Notes under the pieces: generated by a model
Databases searched by the model: none
What the model was told of the DNA's origin: nothing
Seen by the model: the letters and a program-made list of their open reading frames with translations, nothing else
Shown: positions 62,090 through 64,000 of the stretch, one piece after another
Position numbering within the stretch: the first letter of the stretch is position 1
Layout: each line of letters begins with the position of its first letter
Source: ZC4RG30 sp049841155
Lineage (GTDB): Bacteria; Pseudomonadota; Gammaproteobacteria; Steroidobacterales; Steroidobacteraceae
Reading direction: 5' to 3'
Assembly: GCA_049841155.1 (NCBI GenBank)
Contig: JASGHI010000003.1
Coordinates: forward strand, 1,054,001 to 1,118,000
DNA length: 64,000 nucleotides
Made by a program: the position numbers and the translations under genes

Positions 62090-62710
62090 ATGTCACAAGT
62101 CAGGGAAATGAGCGCCAGGGAAGGCTCCAGACTGCGCGGCCGCCCGCGGGACATGCTCAGCGACATGGCCATCCGCGATGCGGCATGGACATTGCTGGCT
62201 GAAAGCGGTTACGACAATCTGACTTTCGAAGCCGTCGCAAAACTCGCCGGCTGCGGGCGCGCCACACTGTACCGACGCTTCGACTCCAAGATTGAGCTAG
62301 TGACGTCACTGCTGCTGGAACATTTGCGGGAACTGGAGGCGATCACACCGGCAACCAGCGACCCGCGCTCCACGATACTTGCCCACGTCGGCAACATGAT
62401 CGGGATATTCGGCGGGCCGCGCGGACGGGCGTGGCTGAACGTAGTGAACAGTTCCTCGCGTGTTCAGGAACTGCGCCTGCGCCTGGAGGTCACGCTCGGT
62501 GCGGGCCGGCAGTACTACACCTCGGCGTTCCGCAAGCTCATGCCAGGCGCAAAAGCGCCTTCAGTGACCCTGGCACTGAACATGCTCATCGGCACCATCC
62601 TGCATCATGTGGCTGCGGAACAACGCAGAATGACCAGCGCGCAACTCGAAGCGCTGGTGGAGGCATCCATATCGCTGCTGGGCAGTCTGTCTGCCGCGAG
62701 GCGGCGCTAA
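62090..62710 (+). CDS. TetR family regulator
   Basis: 206 residues with an N-terminal TetR HTH (MAIRDAAWTLLAESGYDNLT, FEAVAKLAGCGRATLYRRFD) and a helical C-terminal ligand domain. Such genes usually control the adjacent divergent gene, here the TonB-dependent receptor. The first ATG is used; a second, six codons later (MSAREGS), is possible. Confidence 0.88.
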   Translation: MSQVREMSAREGSRLRGRPRDMLSDMAIRDAAWTLLAESGYDNLTFEAVAKLAGCGRATLYRRFDSKIELVTSLLLEHLRELEAITPATSDPRSTILAHVGNMIGIFGGPRGRAWLNVVNSSSRVQELRLRLEVTLGAGRQYYTSAFRKLMPGAKAPSVTLALNMLIGTILHHVAAEQRRMTSAQLEALVEASISLLGSLSAARRR

Positions 62711-64000
62711 TCCTGACGGTGGCGCATCTCGAAGCAGCGATGGATGCGCGGATTGCCTGCAAAGTCGAAGGGCAGCGTCGCGGCGGTGATGTCCTTCACC
62801 TCGCAGCGCTGCTCCAGCGCAGGATCCAGCACGAAGCGCTGGGCATTGGTGGAGAACACCAGCAACCCCTGCGGCGACAGGCGCCGCAGGCAGCCGTCGA
62901 TGAGCTGCGCATGGTCACGCTGCACATCCAGCACTCCTTCCATGCGCGCCGAGTTCGAGAAGGTGGGTGGATCGAGGAATATGAGATCGAATGATTCCTG
63001 CGACGGGCCGGCGAGCCAGGTGAGGCAATCCGCCTGCAGCAGCCGGTGCGTGTCAGCGGAAAAACCATTCAGCGCGAGGTTGCGGCCCGCCCAGTCCAGA
63101 TAAGTGCGGGAAAGGTCGACGCTGAGACTGGAGCAGGCTCCCCCCGCCGCGGCGTGCACGGTGGCCACACCGGTGTAGCAGAACAGGTTTAGGAACCGCC
63201 TGCCCTGCGCCGCGGCGCGCAACCGCGCACGTGTCAGCCGGTGATCGAGGAATAGGCCCGTATCCAGGTAGTCATCGAGGTTGATCTGCAGCTGCAGGCC
63301 GTCCTCTTCGACGACATGGAACTCCTCGCGCCGATTGAGCTTACGGTACTGGCCGCCGTCCTTCTGGCGGCGCCGCACCCGCAGATGCACCTGCAGCAAA
63401 GGCACACCGGTGACCTCCGGCAACACGGCCAGCGCCTCTTCGCGCCGGCGGCGCGCGGCCTCGGGCGACACGCTGGACGGCGGCGCATACTCCTGCACAT
63501 AGAGCCAACGCTGGCCGGCATCGGGCCCGGCGCCGGTGTAGAGATCAACCGCGAGCGCATATTCGGGCATGTCCGCGTCGTAGAGCCGCCAGCAGCCCAC
63601 GCCTTGCCGCGAGGCCTGCTTGCCCAGGTGCTTCAGGTTCTTGCGCAGGCGGTTGGCGAACATCTGCGCGCCGGCCGATTGCGCGATGGCTGGATCGTCG
63701 ATGACGATGCCGCGCGCTTCGCGGCGCACCCGGCGCTCGCCGGCCTGGAAGCGCAGCAGCCGGCATTCGATGGCGCCGTTCCATACCGTGTGCACGCGGC
63801 TGGCCTCGCAGCCGATGAGCTGGCCCAGCGCGGGCGCGCCGGTGAGCACCACCGCATGCCAGCCGGCATAGGCGCCGCGCAATGCCGCACCGATCGCCCG
63901 ATGCGCGGCCGCAGCCTCTTCCTCGCCACTGATGCGCTCGCCATAGGGCGGATTCACGCACAGCAGGCCGGGCGGAGCATCAGAAGGCGGTGGCGGCAGG
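62707..64000 (-). CDS. rlmL: 23S rRNA methyltransferase RlmKL (partial, N-terminus outside window)
   Basis: About 430 residues are seen, ending QD-stop at 62707. The frame is open to the right edge without a start, and LLCVNPPYGERI shows the catalytic NPPY of the RlmL (m2G2445) half. The second half, FLNLFCYTGVATVHAAAGG and LIFLDPPTFSNSARMEG, is the RlmK (m7G2069) methyltransferase, so this is the fused RlmKL protein. The stop overlaps the convergent tetR stop by a few bases (CTAA). It methylates 23S rRNA in the cytoplasm. Confidence 0.92.
   Translation of the reverse strand, partial: LPPPPSDAPPGLLCVNPPYGERISGEEEAAAAHRAIGAALRGAYAGWHAVVLTGAPALGQLIGCEASRVHTVWNGAIECRLLRFQAGERRVRREARGIVIDDPAIAQSAGAQMFANRLRKNLKHLGKQASRQGVGCWRLYDADMPEYALAVDLYTGAGPDAGQRWLYVQEYAPPSSVSPEAARRRREEALAVLPEVTGVPLLQVHLRVRRRQKDGGQYRKLNRREEFHVVEEDGLQLQINLDDYLDTGLFLDHRLTRARLRAAAQGRRFLNLFCYTGVATVHAAAGGACSSLSVDLSRTYLDWAGRNLALNGFSADTHRLLQADCLTWLAGPSQESFDLIFLDPPTFSNSARMEGVLDVQRDHAQLIDGCLRRLSPQGLLVFSTNAQRFVLDPALEQRCEVKDITAATLPFDFAGNPRIHRCFEMRHRQD

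Overview
The window is dense, GC-rich bacterial chromosome with no phage, insertion sequence, CRISPR array or RNA gene that I could see. The protein set (Spu/Puu polyamine operon, monomeric isocitrate dehydrogenase, TonB-dependent receptor with metallophosphoesterase, ExbB/ExbD with giant TPR proteins, Tat-exported DUF1501, RlmKL) fits a soil or water gammaproteobacterium near the Steroidobacterales, Nevskiales or Xanthomonadales. That placement is inference from gene content. No gap between genes exceeds 300 bases.

Region 1 (1-5706) looks like the edge of a catabolic cluster. One leftward unit runs from a cupin/zinc-ribbon protein through an AAHS-type MFS importer, a MarR regulator, a TAXI-type binding protein without a signal peptide, and a class-I ferredoxin reductase, to a flavodoxin cut by the window edge. 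A second cupin/zinc-ribbon protein is transcribed divergently. Two copies of a complex GACA/TGTC operator, one at the divergent promoter and one before the reductase, link the genes to the MarR protein.

Region 2 (5729-18289) begins with a phosphoenolpyruvate carboxylase in which several near-invariant active-site residues are replaced. Next comes a nine-gene leftward unit: a redoxin, a small exported protein, two TPR proteins of 621 and 1141 residues, an Ala/Pro-rich exported protein, ExbB, two ExbD proteins and a TonB/AgmX-like protein. It reads as a proton-motive-force-driven envelope machine of unknown task.

Region 3 (18351-30793) adds exported haem and surface proteins. Leftward are a DUF1501 Tat protein, a dihaem LamG lipoprotein and a CxxCH protein. 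Rightward is a chain of an HzsA-like haem lipoprotein, an SH3/beta-barrel protein, a barrel lipoprotein, TlpA, a DUF4266 lipoprotein ending in CGCN and DUF3570, with ApbE convergent. Regions 2 and 3 together are the best candidate for an undescribed envelope redox system.

Region 4 (30863-42034) is mixed: SYLF protein, AEC transporter, PTE-family hydrolase, a lipoprotein, an LprI-SPRY fusion, MsrA, a small protein, a patatin-barrel (type Vd-like) protein, a TPR membrane protein and monomeric isocitrate dehydrogenase.

Region 5 (42042-57637) is polyamine metabolism. A divergent promoter containing a 15-bp palindrome separates a glutamine-synthetase-like gene and puuB (rightward) from a long leftward operon in the Pseudomonas spuABC-D-FGH order. 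That operon then continues, with overlapping or abutting genes, into a polyphosphate glucokinase and two PLP enzymes. An HDOD protein and agmatine deiminase follow. puuC and aguB are absent.

Region 6 (57634-64000) holds an HdeD-like membrane protein, a metallophosphoesterase lipoprotein, a TonB-dependent receptor, a divergent TetR regulator, and RlmKL running off the right edge.
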